DNA of 64,000 bases from Gammaproteobacteria bacterium (GTDB taxonomy: Bacteria > Pseudomonadota > Gammaproteobacteria > Eutrophobiales > Eutrophobiaceae). Below the pieces are notes generated by a model, which saw nothing but the letters and a program-made list of their open reading frames with translations, was not told where the DNA came from and searched no databases. This document shows positions 29,200-38,070 of the stretch, piece by piece. The DNA is taken from contig JAJDUB010000073.1 in NCBI GenBank assembly GCA_022826885.1, forward strand, positions 1-64,000, given 5' to 3'. Position 1 is the first letter of the stretch, and every line of letters begins with the position of its first letter. The position numbers and the translations under genes are program-made.

Positions 29200-30024
29200 T
29201 CAAAACCTCCGGTGTTCCTTGATGCGTTCGTAGGCCTGGCGGATTTCGTGGGTCCTCTGTGTAGCAATTTTCATCATTTCTTCCGGCAGGCCTTTTGCCA
29301 CCAGCTTGTCCGGGTGGTGCTGGCTCATCAGGCGTCGGTAGGCTTTTTTCACTTCGGCGTCGCCGGCGCTTTCCGGTACGTCCAGTACCGCATAGGCGTC
29401 GTCCAGTGAGATCCGGCCACTGCTCTGGTTGCGATGGTGCAGTTCGGCGGAAACCGATGCCAGGATAGATTCCAGTTCGTAGCTGGAATAGCCGATTTCA
29501 TCACAGACCAGGACCAGCACATGGTTTTCCTCGGGGTGCAGGACTCCATCGGCATACGCGGCATAACAGAGAATTTCAACGAACATCCGCTGCAGGGTGG
29601 TGCGCCGGGCAATCTCCCGGCGAAACTGCGTGAGTACCGCGTAGATATCGAAGTCATCTTCCTTCCCTTCATTGAACAGGGCCTTGGCCGCTTCGCGCTG
29701 TTGGGGGGAGAGATTCATATCCTCCATGATGCGTGTAGCCATGCGGATTTCATCCTTGCTGACCTTGCCGTCCGCCTTGCTGATGTGTCCCATCACAGAG
29801 AAGATCGCGGTAAAAAAAGCTGCCTGGATGCGGAACTGGTGTCCGCGCGGGAGATTGTCCTGCCGTCGGGATCTCGTGCGCCTCCCGCGAGGACCGGGTT
29901 GTTCGAAGTTGCCGCTTACGCCCCTGTCAAAATTACGGCCCAGCGCCGCGCCCAGCACCGCGCCGATGGGGCCGCCCAGCATGAAACCGAATGCCCCGCC
30001 CGCGAGTGTCCCCCACCATGACAT
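29200..30024 (-). CDS. djlA: Co-chaperone DjlA
   Basis: Membrane-anchored J-domain protein that stimulates DnaK. At 274 residues it matches E. coli DjlA (271). The N-terminal glycine-rich membrane segment is about 3-30 (GGAFGFMLGGPIGAVLG). A central TerB-like helical domain spans about 60-190. The C-terminal J domain holds the HPD triad in SQHHPDKLV near residue 240. Its stop is 157 bp from the porin start; it starts 16 bp after sixA on the same strand. Confidence 0.93.
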   Translation of the reverse strand: MSWWGTLAGGAFGFMLGGPIGAVLGAALGRNFDRGVSGNFEQPGPRGRRTRSRRQDNLPRGHQFRIQAAFFTAIFSVMGHISKADGKVSKDEIRMATRIMEDMNLSPQQREAAKALFNEGKEDDFDIYAVLTQFRREIARRTTLQRMFVEILCYAAYADGVLHPEENHVLVLVCDEIGYSSYELESILASVSAELHHRNQSSGRISLDDAYAVLDVPESAGDAEVKKAYRRLMSQHHPDKLVAKGLPEEMMKIATQRTHEIRQAYERIKEHRRF

Positions 30025-30040
30025 TATCCAGCCCTCCTTT

Positions 30041-30550
30041 TCATATTTCGTTCGGTCTCACCAGGTGTAACAGCTTGCCTGCTGCGGCTGTGCTCATTGA
30101 GTCCGCGTCGTCGAAAGCGAGCACCGCCAGCGCCGCGGTGGTCATCAGCTTTCCTGTCTCCGTCAGGGGCGGTCGTGTCCCGCTCAGGAAACACAATAAT
30201 TCGTCCATGCCCGGGTTATGCCCCGTTATCATGAGATTGCTGCAACCCCGGCTGTATTCCTCAACCAGGCCCAGCAACGCGCCGAGAGATGCGCCGTAGA
30301 CGGCATCTTCGTATACAATATGCTCGACACCGAGTTTGTCATTGACCGCTGCCAGTGTTTCCCGGGTGCGCACGGCCGGTGAACACAGGATGATCTCCGG
30401 CACGACGCCGTTTTTTTTCATCCACTTCCCCACGCGGGGAGCATCCTTGCGGCCGCGGGCCGCCAGGGGACGGTCGAAATCGCCCGGAACGCCGCTGTAC
30501 CAGTCGGACTTGGCGTGCCGGAGCAGGATTAAACGGGCTTTGTTCGACAT
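30041..30550 (-). CDS. sixA: Phosphohistidine phosphatase SixA
   Basis: A 169-residue histidine-phosphatase protein. The catalytic RH motif is LLRHAKSDW near residue 10, and the second histidine is in MITGHNPGMDEL. SixA removes phosphate from phosphohistidine, for example on phosphorelay or nitrogen-PTS proteins. I chose the ATG at MSNKARLILLRHAK; a longer open frame starting with TTG overlaps ppx and has no similarity. It is divergent from ppx with a gap of only 38 bp. Confidence 0.92.
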   Translation of the reverse strand: MSNKARLILLRHAKSDWYSGVPGDFDRPLAARGRKDAPRVGKWMKKNGVVPEIILCSPAVRTRETLAAVNDKLGVEHIVYEDAVYGASLGALLGLVEEYSRGCSNLMITGHNPGMDELLCFLSGTRPPLTETGKLMTTAALAVLAFDDADSMSTAAAGKLLHLVRPNEI

Positions 30551-30588
30551 ATTTTTCAGAGAGCACAACCGGAATTTGATTGTACAAC

Positions 30589-32082
30589 ATGAGTTCCCCC
30601 ATGAGTGAAACTTTTGCCGCCGTCGATCTCGGGTCGAACAGCTTCCACATGGTGGTTGCAAAGCTTGAGGACGGCCAGGTACGGATTATCGACCGGATCA
30701 AGGACATGGTGCGTATCGCATCGGGGCTGGACGACAGCAACAACCTGACCGAAGAGGCGGTCGAGAGATCCCTGGAGTCCCTGCGGCAACTCGGGCAACG
30801 TATCAGGGAAATCCCCAGGACCAACGTGAAAGCGGTGGGTACCAATACCTTGCGCATGGCGCATAACGGCAATGATTTCATCCGGCGCGCCCGGGTGGCG
30901 CTGGGTCATAACATCCACATCATTTCCGGCCAGGAGGAAGCCCGGCTGGTATTCATCGGGGTAGCCCACAGCGTCTATAACCACGACGGCGCCAGCCTGG
31001 TGATCGATATCGGCGGCGGCAGTACCGAGATCATCATCGGCAAAGGGTTTCAACCCAGAGTAGCTGAAAGTCTGTACATGGGCTGTGTCAACGTCAGCCA
31101 GCGCTTTTTCCCGGATGGGAAGATTACCGGACGGCGCATGCGGGACGCGGTATTGTTTGCCCGTACGGAACTCGAAACCATTGAAGCCGGTTACCGGCGT
31201 ATCGGCTGGGATACCGCCCTGGGTTCATCGGGGACGATCCGGGCCATCGCCGATATTGCCGTCGCACAGGGCTGGAGTGAAGGCGGCGTTACCCGTGAAG
31301 CCGTTGAAACCCTGCGCAAGCAGCTTATTGCCGCAGGCCACCATGACAGGCTGTACCTGGAAGGATTAACGGAACGCCGCAAACCGGTCTTTGCCGGAGG
31401 TGTCGCCATCCTGAACGCCATCATTGAGGCGCTCGACCTGGATCATGTTCAGATATCCGACGGCGCCCTGCGGGAAGGGATCCTGTATGAACTTATCGGC
31501 AGGTACCGGAACCAGGATATACGCAAGGCGACCGTTGCCGATATCGCGGCCCGTTACGGCGTAGATCAGGAACAGACCGATAAAGTGGCCAAAACCGCAG
31601 AGAACCTGTTTGACCAGGTACGCAAACACTGGCGCTTTGATGACGCTGACCGGGATACCCTGCTGTGGTCGGCGCAACTGCATGAAATCGGCCTGGCCAT
31701 CGCCCACGCGCAATACCACCGCCATGGTGCTTACCTGTTGTCCAATTCCGATATGCCGGGTTTCTCACGCCAGGAACAGCAAAACCTGTCTTTGCTGGTA
31801 CGCGCCCACAGACGAAAATTCCCGGTCCTGGAATTTGACCAGGCGGCCCTGGACAACCGGGAGAAAGTCACGCACCTCGCCATCCTGCTCAGGTTATCCT
31901 GCGTCATGAACCGGAGCCGATCCTATACGGCGACGCCGGATATCAAGGCAGTTGCCGACACGGACAGCCTGTCACTGAAATTCCCCCGGGACTGGCTGGA
32001 CAACCATGCCCTGACCCGGGCGGACCTGGAAGTTGAGGCGGGTTACCTGGAGGCGATCGAGTTTATGTTGAAGTTTGGTTGA
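30589..32082 (+). CDS. ppx: Exopolyphosphatase
   Basis: Removes terminal phosphates from inorganic polyphosphate. The actin-fold blocks FAAVDLGSNSFHMVV and VIDIGGGSTEIIIG are present. The C-terminal part has an HD-like helical domain (WSAQLHEIGLAIAHAQYH). At 497 residues it is the long Ppx form (E. coli 513) rather than the short type. GppA (guanosine pentaphosphatase) is a close relative and hard to exclude, but the presence of ppk nearby supports Ppx. Three starts are possible (TTG 30580, ATG 30589, ATG 30601); I took 30589. Confidence 0.92.
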   Translation: MSSPMSETFAAVDLGSNSFHMVVAKLEDGQVRIIDRIKDMVRIASGLDDSNNLTEEAVERSLESLRQLGQRIREIPRTNVKAVGTNTLRMAHNGNDFIRRARVALGHNIHIISGQEEARLVFIGVAHSVYNHDGASLVIDIGGGSTEIIIGKGFQPRVAESLYMGCVNVSQRFFPDGKITGRRMRDAVLFARTELETIEAGYRRIGWDTALGSSGTIRAIADIAVAQGWSEGGVTREAVETLRKQLIAAGHHDRLYLEGLTERRKPVFAGGVAILNAIIEALDLDHVQISDGALREGILYELIGRYRNQDIRKATVADIAARYGVDQEQTDKVAKTAENLFDQVRKHWRFDDADRDTLLWSAQLHEIGLAIAHAQYHRHGAYLLSNSDMPGFSRQEQQNLSLLVRAHRRKFPVLEFDQAALDNREKVTHLAILLRLSCVMNRSRSYTATPDIKAVADTDSLSLKFPRDWLDNHALTRADLEVEAGYLEAIEFMLKFG

Positions 32083-32165
32083 AATGTTATTTCAGAAGTA
32101 TCTTGACATCAGCAATCAATGGGCTATCTTTGGTATTAAGGATTGGGAATTTCCCGGTCGACATA

Positions 32166-32201
32166 GGGGTTCCGGAGTTTTCCGGAGCCCCTTTTGTTTT
32201 T
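32166..32201 (+). terminator. Rho-independent terminator of ppx
   Basis: An 11-bp stem (GGGGTTCCGGA/TCCGGAGCCCC, one G-U pair) with a 4-base loop, followed by TTTTGTTTTT. It lies about 84 bp after the ppx stop. Confidence 0.85.
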
Positions 32202-32226
32202 AAGAAGGAGTTTCGTTGTCTACCGG

Positions 32227-32246
32227 ATTCCCGTTTGCACGGGAAT
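32227..32246. repeat. 20-bp inverted repeat like Neisseria dRS3
   Basis: The sequence fits the pattern ATTCCC-N8-GGGAAT exactly. It lies between the ppx terminator and the next gene. The remaining gap (32083-32370) shows no further gene. Confidence 0.6.
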
Positions 32247-32370
32247 GACTACGGGGGCGGGATAGCGGCAGTAATTCTGGAGTGGTTGCTGTTGTTGACA
32301 AGGGCTGCCAGGCGTCCTATGCTGTCCCTGCCATACAACCTGTGATGGAAACGTTAGAAGGAGAATAATT

Positions 32371-32769
32371 ATGAATACGGAAAACACGGTTATGACAGTG
32401 CGGGACCTCGAAGGCGCGCGTGAGTTGGGGCGTCTGTCCGGGGAAGTGCGCGTACTCAAGTGGGGCGCGGCTATCGTGGTTACCATGATGTTTGCTTACC
32501 TCACTTTCCTTACCCAGCAAATCAGCGATGTCCGCAGCGACCTGACGCAACAGATCAACGAACTCCGCAGTGACTTGACTCAACAGATCGGCGGACTCCA
32601 CAGTGACTTGACGGAACAGATCAGCGAACTCCGTAGCGACCTGACGCAACAGATCAACGATGTCCGTGGCGACCTGACACAGCAGATTGACGTCATGCAA
32701 GAGGGCCAGGTGGCCATACGTGAACGAATGACGGTCGTTGAACAAAGGCTCATGGCCGATTCGTCATAG
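32371..32769 (+). CDS. Small membrane protein with 11-residue coiled-coil repeats
   Basis: A 132-residue protein I do not recognise by name. Residues 1-30 are polar, with one transmembrane helix about 31-47 (WGAAIVVTMMFAYLTFL). Then five tandem 11-residue units of the form QQI(S/N)(D/E)(V/L)RSDLT (residues 49-103) are encoded by 33-bp DNA repeats (32515-32679). A short charged tail follows. Eleven-residue (hendecad) repeats form slightly right-handed coiled coils, so the protein should make an oligomeric stalk. The start has a strong AGAAGGAGA ribosome-binding site. The gene is convergent with the amidase and overlaps its end by 20 bp. Confidence 0.75.
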   Translation: MNTENTVMTVRDLEGARELGRLSGEVRVLKWGAAIVVTMMFAYLTFLTQQISDVRSDLTQQINELRSDLTQQIGGLHSDLTEQISELRSDLTQQINDVRGDLTQQIDVMQEGQVAIRERMTVVEQRLMADSS

Positions 32770-34336
32770 CTGACGTCGGGCGCGGGATCAGCGGCGGAAG
32801 ATTATCCAGATTCCAGCGGGTTGCCTGCTCATAAGCACGGGCCATTTGCAGTGTCGCAAAATCAGCATATCGTTTGCCGATAACCTGCAACCCCATCGGC
32901 AGGCCGGCGGCGCTGAAACCGGCCGGCACGTTAATAACCGGGCAGCCGGACAAGGTTCCGGGAATCACCACCTCCATCCAGCGGTGATAGGTATCCATGT
33001 TTCGCCCCGCAATATGTTTCGGCCAGTGGATTCTTGCGTCGAAAGGAAAGACCTGCGCCGTGGGCAGAACCAGGTAATCGTACCTGGCAAACGCTTCCAG
33101 CAGGGCTGCATACCATCTTCCCCGGGCAGCGGATGCCGTTGCAATCCGGTCGCCTGTTATATCGGCCCCACCCTCGATTTCCCAGATCAGTTCCGGTTTG
33201 AGTAAGTTACGAAATTCCGTGTTCTCATACAAAGGCAGCGCCCTGGCGCGCACCAGCCAGTGACGAAATGTCAGCCAGGTTTCCCAGAGTTCCTCCATTG
33301 AAAAATTCAAGGCCACCTGCTCTACGATACAACCCGTATCCTGAAAACCCTGCAAGGCTTTTTCACATAGCTCAAGAATACCGTCTTCCATGGCCAGGTA
33401 GCCATTGAAATCACCCAGCCAGCCAACCTTTACACCCTTGAAATCCCTGTCCAGCGGGCGGGTAAATTCTGCAGGATCATGATTCAGCGAGCTCGGCGAC
33501 GAGGGATGATAACCGGCGATCGTCGACAGCAACAAGGCCGTGTCCTGAACATTCCTCCCCATGGGACCGTTACAGGGCAGCTCTTCAATATACGAATCAC
33601 TCAATGGGACCAGGCCCGGCGTCGGGCGAAAGCCGATGACATTATTAAAGGCGGCAGGATTGCGCAATGAACCCATCAGATCGCTGCCATCGGCAACGGG
33701 CAGCATTTGCAGGGCCAGGCCTGCCGCCGCGCCGCCGCTACTGCCGCCGGCTGTGCTGCGTCCGTCATAGGCATTGAGAGTGGGGCCGAAAACCGGGTTG
33801 TAGGTCTGGCACCCCAGGCCGAACTCCGGCACGTTGGTTTTACCGATAATGATGGCGCCCACCTTCCTTATTCTCTGCACAAAAACAGCATCACCCGTTG
33901 CGACATTATTTTTGAAGATCGGCGAGCCCATCGTGGTAGGCAACCCTTGCGCATCTGCGATATCCTTGACCGCGTGGGGGAATCCATGCATCCAGCCACG
34001 CTGCATGCCTTTGGACAGCTCACTGTCATACTGATTCGCTTCCTGCAATAATTCTTCGCTGCCACGCAGGGAGACTATCGCATTGAATACGGGATTGAGC
34101 TTCCCGATATGATCCAGATAGGCGCTCATCACTTCCCTGCAGGACACCGCACGACTGAGAATTGCCCTGGAAAGTTCCACAGCGCTTAGTGAAACGATAC
34201 TGTTCCTGTTTTCCGCCATTGCCAGGGCGAAGGAACCGGGCAGGCCTTTCAGCGCCGCCGCTCCGGCGAGACCGGCGCCTGCCTGCAACATAAAATGACG
34301 GCGGGAAATCCCCAGGTTGGTGGCGCCGGAGCCCAT
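32750..34336 (-). CDS. Tat-exported amidase-signature enzyme
   Basis: A 528-residue amidase-signature (AS) family hydrolase. The catalytic Ser-cisSer-Lys residues are visible in HAVKDIAD (Lys) and STAGGSSGGAAAG (both Ser). The N-terminus has a twin-arginine signal, SRRHFMLQAGAGLAGAA, so the folded enzyme should be exported to the periplasm. The substrate cannot be told; relatives act on many amides. It starts 19 bp after ppk and may be the last gene of the phosphate block. Confidence 0.87.
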   Translation of the reverse strand: MGSGATNLGISRRHFMLQAGAGLAGAAALKGLPGSFALAMAENRNSIVSLSAVELSRAILSRAVSCREVMSAYLDHIGKLNPVFNAIVSLRGSEELLQEANQYDSELSKGMQRGWMHGFPHAVKDIADAQGLPTTMGSPIFKNNVATGDAVFVQRIRKVGAIIIGKTNVPEFGLGCQTYNPVFGPTLNAYDGRSTAGGSSGGAAAGLALQMLPVADGSDLMGSLRNPAAFNNVIGFRPTPGLVPLSDSYIEELPCNGPMGRNVQDTALLLSTIAGYHPSSPSSLNHDPAEFTRPLDRDFKGVKVGWLGDFNGYLAMEDGILELCEKALQGFQDTGCIVEQVALNFSMEELWETWLTFRHWLVRARALPLYENTEFRNLLKPELIWEIEGGADITGDRIATASAARGRWYAALLEAFARYDYLVLPTAQVFPFDARIHWPKHIAGRNMDTYHRWMEVVIPGTLSGCPVINVPAGFSAAGLPMGLQVIGKRYADFATLQMARAYEQATRWNLDNLPPLIPRPTSAMTNRP

Positions 34337-34355
34337 GAAAAATTCTTGCCCCTGA

Positions 34356-36425
34356 TCAGCGGCTGTAATTTTCCAGCAGTTGCTGCTGGGTGTTCCTGGG
34401 TTTCTGGTTGCCCGGGCGGGCTTTCCGGTAGGTGCCGTCGCTCTGCAGGATCCAAGCCTGGGTATTATCGCTGAGATAGTTCAACAGACCGTAGTTGATG
34501 ACCTGGTCCTTGGGCCGCTTCTCCTCGATAGGGAAGCATGCTTCCACGCGGTGATGCAGGTTGCGCGGCATCCAGTCGGCGGAGGAGCAAAGCACCAGTT
34601 CCTCGCCCCCGTTGAAGAAATAGAATACCCGGGTATGTTCCAGGAAGCGGCCGACAATGGAGCGTACATGGATGTTTTCCGACAGGTCCTTGATGCCGGG
34701 ACGCAAGCAGCAGATACCGCGTATGATCAGGTCTACACGCACGCCTGCCATGGATGCTTTGTACAGGGCGCGGATTATTTCCGGGTCCACCAGGGCATTC
34801 ATCTTCGCAATGATATGTGCTTTCTTGCCGGCCCTGGCGTTGGCGGCCTCGCATTCAATATATGACAGCAGGGACTTGTACAAGGTAAAGGGTGACTGCA
34901 GCAATTTTTTCAGTTTTGACGCCCGCCCGAGCCCGGTCAACTGGAGGAACAACTTGTTGACGTCCTCCGCCACGGCCTTGTCACAGGTCAGCAGCCCGTA
35001 ATCGGTATACAGCCTGGCGGTCCGGGCATGGTAATTGCCGGTTCCCAGGTGTACGTAGCGGCGCAGGCTTCTGCCCTCCCGGCGCACCACCATCACCATT
35101 TTTGAATGGGTTTTATAGCCGACCACGCCGTAGACGACATGGGCGCCGGCCTCCTGCAATTCGTTCGCCAGTTCGATATTGGCCTCTTCATCAAACCGGG
35201 CGCGTAACTCAATCACCACGGTGACCTCCTTGCCGGAGCGGGCCGCATCTTTCAGTGCATCGACCAGGGCGGAATCGTCACCGGTACGATACAGGGTCTG
35301 CTTGATCGACAGGACGTTGGGGTCGTTGGCTGCCTGGCGCACGAAGTCGATGACGGGAGCAAAGGACTGGAACGGGTGATGCAACAGGATATCGCCGTTC
35401 TTCAGGACGTCAAACATGCTGACGTTCTTCTGCAGCCGCGGGGGCAGGTCCGGGGTAAACCCGGCAAAGGTCAGTTCCGGTTTATCCACCAGGTCACAGA
35501 TTGCCATTAACCGGTTCAGGTTTACCGGTCCGTTTACCTTGTAGAGATCATCTTCGTCCAGTTCGAATTGTTGCAGCAGGAACGCGGTAAGATCATCGGG
35601 ACAATTATCCGCCACCTCCAGCCTGACCGCGTCATTGAACCTCCTTGACGGCAGCTCGCCTTCCAGTGCTATCAACAGGTCATCCACTTCCTCGTCGTCT
35701 ACAAACAGTTCGCTGTTCCGGGTCACCTTGAACTGATAACATCCCGTCGCCGTCATGCCGGGGAACAGGTCATCCACATGAGTATGGATGATGGACGACA
35801 GCAGCACGAAGTTCCATTTTCCCTTGCTGATATCTTCCGGCAGGTGCACTACCCTGGGCAGCGACCGGGGCGCCTGGACAATGGACAGGCGAGTTTCTCT
35901 TCCGAATGCATCCTTGCCGTCCAGCGCGACGATGAAATAGAGGTTCTTGTTCAGTACCCGGGGGAACGGGTGTGCCGGATCCAGCCCGATGGGACTGAGT
36001 ACCGGCAGAACATTAGTATTGAAATAACGCTTGACCCAGCGCGAGACCGCGGGTTTCCATTCACTCCGCCTCAGCACGTGTATTTTTTCACTTTCCAGTT
36101 TCGGCGTAATCGAGTCATTGAGGACGGAATATTGCGTATCGACCAGTTCGTGGGCAAGCCTGCCAATCTGTTTCAGGGTTTCCACCGGGCTGAGATTATC
36201 GGGCCCGGTCTGGACGGAACCGTACTTCACCTGTTGCTTGACGCCGGCGACGCGGATCTCAAAAAACTCATCCAGGTTGGTGCTGGCGATACAGAGGAAC
36301 TTCAATCGCTCCAGCAACGGCATGGATTCATCTTCGGCTTGGGCAATGACGCGCCGGTTGAATTCCAGCAGGCTTAACTCGCGATTGATATAAAATTCGG
36401 GATTACTTAGGTTTAGCGTGTCCAC
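34356..36425 (-). CDS. ppk1: Polyphosphate kinase 1
   Basis: Makes inorganic polyphosphate from ATP. At 689 residues it matches E. coli Ppk (688). The start MDTLNLSNPEFYINRELSLLEFN is the family N-terminus. The autophosphorylated histidine lies in RYVHLGTGNYH in the third domain, with a second conserved His in the last domain (LEHTRVFYF). It follows phoU after 46 bp and precedes the amidase. The ppx gene, its catabolic partner, lies 2.3 kb from its end on the other strand. Confidence 0.96.
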   Translation of the reverse strand: MDTLNLSNPEFYINRELSLLEFNRRVIAQAEDESMPLLERLKFLCIASTNLDEFFEIRVAGVKQQVKYGSVQTGPDNLSPVETLKQIGRLAHELVDTQYSVLNDSITPKLESEKIHVLRRSEWKPAVSRWVKRYFNTNVLPVLSPIGLDPAHPFPRVLNKNLYFIVALDGKDAFGRETRLSIVQAPRSLPRVVHLPEDISKGKWNFVLLSSIIHTHVDDLFPGMTATGCYQFKVTRNSELFVDDEEVDDLLIALEGELPSRRFNDAVRLEVADNCPDDLTAFLLQQFELDEDDLYKVNGPVNLNRLMAICDLVDKPELTFAGFTPDLPPRLQKNVSMFDVLKNGDILLHHPFQSFAPVIDFVRQAANDPNVLSIKQTLYRTGDDSALVDALKDAARSGKEVTVVIELRARFDEEANIELANELQEAGAHVVYGVVGYKTHSKMVMVVRREGRSLRRYVHLGTGNYHARTARLYTDYGLLTCDKAVAEDVNKLFLQLTGLGRASKLKKLLQSPFTLYKSLLSYIECEAANARAGKKAHIIAKMNALVDPEIIRALYKASMAGVRVDLIIRGICCLRPGIKDLSENIHVRSIVGRFLEHTRVFYFFNGGEELVLCSSADWMPRNLHHRVEACFPIEEKRPKDQVINYGLLNYLSDNTQAWILQSDGTYRKARPGNQKPRNTQQQLLENYSR

Positions 36426-36471
36426 ACATATTCAGGTTCGTTATCGCTGCGGCCGGCGCGCAGAACCGGGT

Positions 36472-37182
36472 TTAGCCGCCTCTTACTTCGTCTTCCATCT
36501 GCTCAATGCTGATATGGCGCACATCCTTGCCCTCGACGAAATATATAACATTCTCGCAGATGTTGCGAGCATGGTCGGCTATGCGTTCCAGCGCCCGCGC
36601 CACCCACATCGCGTCGATAATGCTGCTGATATTGCGCGGGTCTTCAATCATATATGTAATGAGTTGCCGCAGGATAGCTCCGTACTGCTCATCGGATTCC
36701 GGCTCTTTCCTGGCTGTTACCAGGGCTTCCTGGCTGTCCATGCGGGCAAACGCATTCAACGCGTCGCGCACCATATCCCTTACGAAAACGCCCATGGTGT
36801 TTATCCCGACGTAATGGGAGCGCCGGCCCGATTTGTCTGCCAGGCTTATGGTCATCTTTGCTATCTTGTCTGCTTCGTCGCCGATGCGTTCCAGGTCGGT
36901 GATGGTCTTGATGACCGCAATCACAAACCGCAGGTCGCCGGCCGCAGGTTGCCGGCGCGCCAGCAGCGTCACACACTCCTCATCAATGGATACCTCAAGA
37001 GAGTTCAGACTGTCCTCGTTTTCCATTACCTTCTCCGCACGAGACACATTGAGCTCGATCAACGCCTCCAGCGCATCGGAAAACTGTTGTTCGGCAAGGC
37101 CGCCCATGGCCAGCACGTCGGATCGTATGGTTTCCAGTTCATTATCGAATTGCCTGGAAATATGGTGTGGAACGTTGCTCAT
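36472..37182 (-). CDS. phoU: Phosphate-signalling protein PhoU
   Basis: A 236-residue all-alpha protein made of two PhoU repeats of three helices each. The metal-binding E/DxxxD motifs appear as DLERIGDEADKIA near residue 85 and ALERIADHARNIC near 190. PhoU links PstB to PhoR and keeps PhoR off when phosphate is plentiful. It starts 17 bp after pstB, as in E. coli. Confidence 0.96.
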   Translation of the reverse strand: MSNVPHHISRQFDNELETIRSDVLAMGGLAEQQFSDALEALIELNVSRAEKVMENEDSLNSLEVSIDEECVTLLARRQPAAGDLRFVIAVIKTITDLERIGDEADKIAKMTISLADKSGRRSHYVGINTMGVFVRDMVRDALNAFARMDSQEALVTARKEPESDEQYGAILRQLITYMIEDPRNISSIIDAMWVARALERIADHARNICENVIYFVEGKDVRHISIEQMEDEVRGG

Positions 37183-37199
37183 GACTTGTCTCTCGAGAA

Positions 37200-38054
37200 T
37201 CAGCCGTAACGCCCGGTGATGTAGTCTTCCGTCATTTTCTCCCCCGGGTTGGTGAACAGTGTGCCGGTGTCGTTAAACTCAATCATTTCTCCCAGGTACA
37301 TGTAGGCAGTGTAATCGGACACCCTTGCCGCCTGTTGCATATTATGGGTCACTATGACGATAGTATAGTTGGCTTTGAGTTCATAAATCAGTTCTTCGAC
37401 TTTCAGGGTGGATATCGGGTCCAGGGCGGAACAGGGTTCATCGAGCAGCAGGATTTCAGGTTCGATTGCAATAGCCCGCGCGATCACCAGGCGCTGGGCC
37501 TGACCGCCGGAGAGACCCAGGGCATTATCGTCAAGCCGGTCCTTGACCTCATCCCACAACGCTGCGCTCTTCAGGGCCTTCTCAACCACGGCATCCAGAG
37601 TCTGCCGCCTGTTGATGCCCTGGATCCTGAGACCATAGGCCACGTTTTCATAGATGCTTTTCGGAAACGGGTTGGGTTTTTGAAAGACCATACCGACTTT
37701 CCTTCTAAGTTCCGCCACGTTCACGGCCTTGGCAAAAATATTCTCTCCGCCAATCCTGACCTCGCCACTGGTACGAACATTGTCGATAAGATCATTCATG
37801 CGGTTAAAACAGCGCAGCAGCGTCGATTTGCCGCAACCGCTGGGACCGATGAATGCAGTGGCCTTCTTCTCAGGCACCACCATGCTGATGTCTTTCAAAG
37901 CCTGCTTCTCTCCGTAATACAGGTTCAAGCTGTTGACGTTGATACAGGGTTTTTCATCTGTCAGGGACAACTTTCCCATATGCCCGGTCAGGGCGCCCAG
38001 ATTCACGGCGTGGGCGCCTGGTACTGTTTTGTCTGTCTCGGTCTGGTCGTTCAC
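37200..38054 (-). CDS. pstB: Phosphate ABC transporter ATPase PstB
   Basis: ATP-binding subunit of the Pst phosphate importer at the inner membrane. The Walker A motif is [12 protein letters not shown], the ABC signature LSGGQAQR, and the Walker [13 protein letters not shown]. At 284 residues it is slightly longer than E. coli PstB (257), with about 30 extra N-terminal residues ([13 protein letters not shown]). It starts 16 bp after pstA. Confidence 0.96.
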   Translation of the reverse strand: MNDQTETDKTVPGAHAVNLGALTGHMGKLSLTDEKPCINVNSLNLYYGEKQALKDISMVVPEKKATAFIGPSGCGKSTLLRCFNRMNDLIDNVRTSGEVRIGGENIFAKAVNVAELRRKVGMVFQKPNPFPKSIYENVAYGLRIQGINRRQTLDAVVEKALKSAALWDEVKDRLDDNALGLSGGQAQRLVIARAIAIEPEILLLDEPCSALDPISTLKVEELIYELKANYTIVIVTHNMQQAARVSDYTAYMYLGEMIEFNDTGTLFTNPGEKMTEDYITGRYG

Positions 38055-38070
38055 GTATTCTTTATTCCGG

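Noticed and set aside
32515-32679. 33-bp direct repeats resembling a CRISPR array
   Set aside because: There are no spacers; the repeats are head-to-tail and keep one reading frame of a coiled-coil protein. No cas genes are present.
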